A DNA stretch of 6,849 nt, from assembly GCA_031284065.1 (NCBI GenBank), contig JAITAP010000065.1, positions 1-6,849 of the forward strand. The letters are read 5' to 3'. Source of the stretch: Prevotellaceae bacterium (GTDB lineage: Bacteria > Bacteroidota > Bacteroidia > Bacteroidales > UBA932). A program made the translations under genes and the position numbers. Under the pieces are notes generated by a model. It was not told where the DNA came from and did not search any database. It was given only the letters and a program-made list of their open reading frames with translations. Positions 5,146 through 6,849 of the stretch are shown piece after piece (the stretch's first letter is position 1; each line of letters begins with the position of its first letter).

Positions 5146-6765
5146 ATGAAAAAATCTTTCCTGTATTTTCTTGTAGCGGTCGCGCCGCTGTGCTTTACGG
5201 CAAATGTTCCTCCGCCTATGGAAGACGTGAACAACGTTGTGGATAATACTTTGGACAGCCTCAACAAGGTAAAAATGTTGCGCCCGCTTGCCGGTTCGTC
5301 CCGCAGAGGCGACAACCCGGTGCTGTTTCTGGTGGGCAACTCCACCATGAGGAACGGCACGCGCGGAAACGGAGATAACGGGCAGTGGGGATGGGGTTTT
5401 TACATGGAGGACTATTTCGACAGCCAAAAAATCACCGTAGAAAACCACGCTTTGGGCGGCACAAGCAGCCGTTCGTTCTACAATAATCTTTGGCGCGATG
5501 TGCTGCAAGGCGTAAGGGCAGGCGACTGGGTGTTTATTGAGCTGGGGCACAACGACAACGGCCCCTACGATTCGGGGCGGGCGCGCGCTTCCGTCAGGGG
5601 CACGGGCAAGGATAGCATTACCGTTACCATTCAGGAGACCGGCAGGCAAGAAACGGTTTATACCTACGGCGAGTACCTGCGAAGATTTGTTGAGGAGGCA
5701 AAAGCCAAAGGCGCACACCCGGTGTTGCTGTCGCTCACGCCCCGAAACTCGTGGACAAAGGGCAACAAAATTGTCCGCGTAGATAACACGTTTGGCTTGT
5801 GGGCCAAGCAGGTGGCCGAAGAAAAGGGCGTGCCGTTCATTGACCTGAACGACATTACCGCCCTGAAGTACGAAAAATTTGGGAAGTACAAGGTTGGGTA
5901 TATGTTTTACGGCGACGCCATACATACGAGCGCTTTCGGCGCAAAAATCAACGCCGCCTCTGCGGTGGACGGCATCCGGGCAAACAACGCGCTGGCGGCG
6001 CTGGCTCGCTGCCTCAAGCCCGAAGCAAAGGAAAAGGTAGCTGGGGCAAAGCGCACGGCGGGCAAGCCGGTGGTGTTTACCATTGGCGACTCCACCGTGA
6101 AAAACGCCGACAAGGACTCCACAGACATGTGGGGATGGGGAAGCGTGCTCGGGCAGTACTTCAACGCCGACAACGCCACTGTGGACAATCAGGCTATGGC
6201 CGGCCGAAGCGCCCGCACCTACCTCGATGAGGGACGCTGGGACAGGGTGTACGACGCGCTCCGCGAGGGAGACATTGTATTCATACAGTTTGGGCACAAC
6301 GACGGAGGAGATATTAACGTGGGCAAAGCCCGCGGCGAGCTCAAAGGCGCGGGCGACGAAAGCAAAGTCATGCTGATGGCGGCAACGCAGCGCAATCAGG
6401 TGATTTACACTTATGGGTGGTACATTCGCAAATTTGCGGGCGACGCCATCGAAAAAGGGGCAATACCTGTGGTGTTGAGCCACACCCCGCGCAACCAGTG
6501 GACGCCGGAGGGAACGGTTATCCGCAACAATACCTCCTATGGCTTGTGGGCAAAGGAAGCCGCCGAGACAATGGGAGCCTGCTTTGTGGACCTGAACGAA
6601 ATTTCCGCCGCCAAGCTGGAGAAAATCGGGAAAGCCGCCGCCGCAGAGTACTTCAAAAACGACCATACCCACACCTCGCTCAAGGGAGCGCACCTCAACG
6701 CGCAGAGCATTGTAGAGGGTATCAAGGCGCTGCCGGACGAGCGTATAAAGAGCCTGCTGAAGTAA
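5146..6765 (+). CDS. Exported protein with two tandem CE12 (GDSL-type) acetylesterase domains
   Basis: CE12 enzymes are serine esterases that remove acetyl groups from pectin, typically rhamnogalacturonan. Residues 1-19 (MKKSFLYFLV..., ending CFTA) form a Sec signal peptide; there is no convincing lipobox. Domain 1 spans about 57-280: GNST with Ser66, GWG (82-84), GG at 104-105, GHND (134-137), and D257/H260 in GDAIHTS. Domain 2 spans about 307-528: GDST with Ser316, GWG (330-332), GHND (383-386), and D506/H509 in NDHTHTS. Both domains share LTPRNSW/HTPRNQW and YGLWAK/FGLWAK blocks and keep a Ser-Asp-His triad. Domain 1 has Asn in place of the usual Asp in the GDS block. A single CE12 domain is commonly about 230-260 aa, so 539 aa fits two. 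The 79-bp gap upstream (5067-5145) shows no clear TAnnTTTG box or hairpin. The ATG is preceded by AATCAAA, an A-rich Bacteroidetes-like leader. Confidence 0.88.
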   Translation: MKKSFLYFLVAVAPLCFTANVPPPMEDVNNVVDNTLDSLNKVKMLRPLAGSSRRGDNPVLFLVGNSTMRNGTRGNGDNGQWGWGFYMEDYFDSQKITVENHALGGTSSRSFYNNLWRDVLQGVRAGDWVFIELGHNDNGPYDSGRARASVRGTGKDSITVTIQETGRQETVYTYGEYLRRFVEEAKAKGAHPVLLSLTPRNSWTKGNKIVRVDNTFGLWAKQVAEEKGVPFIDLNDITALKYEKFGKYKVGYMFYGDAIHTSAFGAKINAASAVDGIRANNALAALARCLKPEAKEKVAGAKRTAGKPVVFTIGDSTVKNADKDSTDMWGWGSVLGQYFNADNATVDNQAMAGRSARTYLDEGRWDRVYDALREGDIVFIQFGHNDGGDINVGKARGELKGAGDESKVMLMAATQRNQVIYTYGWYIRKFAGDAIEKGAIPVVLSHTPRNQWTPEGTVIRNNTSYGLWAKEAAETMGACFVDLNEISAAKLEKIGKAAAAEYFKNDHTHTSLKGAHLNAQSIVEGIKALPDERIKSLLK

Positions 6766-6803
6766 GCAAAATGTTTGGGGCGTAAATCTTTTGTTTTTTC
6801 CAT

Positions 6804-6822
6804 CCACGAATTACGCGAATTA
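6804..6822. repeat. ACGAATT-type short repeat after the CE12 gene
   Basis: CCACGAATTACGCGAATTA contains two near-copies of an ACGAATT unit (ACGAATT, then ACGCGAATT). From memory, similar CCACGAATTACACGAATT strings are dispersed between genes in many Bacteroidetes; this cannot be verified here. The 84-bp tail (6766-6849) shows no gene start and no strong GC hairpin, only a T run at 6794-6799. Confidence 0.4.
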
Positions 6823-6849
6823 TACAGCGGCAACGAGCGGGGTAGCGCG

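Noticed and set aside
5147..5210. Lipoprotein signal in the CE12 protein (Cys16)
   Set aside because: The residues before the Cys (APL) do not fit a lipobox, whose last residue before Cys is small; a plain Sec signal with cleavage near residue 19 fits better.
5137..6807. Long open frame on the - strand opposite the CE12 gene (about 556 codons)
   Set aside because: It mirrors the CE12 coding region, has no recognisable domain and no plausible leader, and the + strand shows two complete catalytic motif sets. It is a composition effect of the antisense frame.
6766..6849. Rho-independent terminator after CE12
   Set aside because: There is a T run at 6794-6799 but no stable GC stem immediately before it.

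Overview
The window looks like a piece of a Bacteroidetes (Bacteroidales-type) chromosome carrying a small plant cell wall (pectin-type) carbohydrate cluster. The support is an A-rich leader with no Shine-Dalgarno before each start codon, a -7 promoter box of the TAnnTTTG type at 1314-1321, and enzyme families typical of polysaccharide utilisation loci in this phylum. All genes are on the + strand. Coding DNA is of moderate GC; the only long non-coding stretch (757-1350) is very AT-rich.

Layout. (1) 1-756: the 3' part of a GH43-type five-bladed beta-propeller glycosidase, its 5' end outside the window. (2) About 713-1330: three tandem copies of a 211-bp unit. Each holds five 9-bp half-sites (TTCCTAAAA or its complement) in strictly alternating orientation, 27/25/27/25 bp apart, 15 half-sites in all. 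The last pair brackets the only good -7 promoter box, just before the next gene. (3) 1351-2568: an AAA-type ATPase of the AAA_14/DUF4143 family. (4) 2574-4709: an exported GH42 beta-galactosidase starting 5 bp after the ATPase. (5) 4715-5066: a decayed GH43 fragment with a frameshift at a run of five C and an early stop. (6) 5146-6765: an exported protein with two tandem CE12 (GDSL-type) esterase domains. (7) 6766-6849: a short tail with an ACGAATT repeat and no gene.

How the genes may work together (inference). GH43, GH42 and a CE12 double esterase fit removal of arabinose or xylose, galactose and acetyl groups from rhamnogalacturonan I or a similar acetylated pectic polymer. The ATPase does not belong to that pathway. 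It sits between GH43 and GH42 with its own elaborate promoter region and looks like a separate inserted module.

The most unusual feature is the nested operator-like array. Its 211-bp unit appears to include a decayed copy of the last codons of the upstream GH43 gene, so it probably grew by tandem duplication in place.
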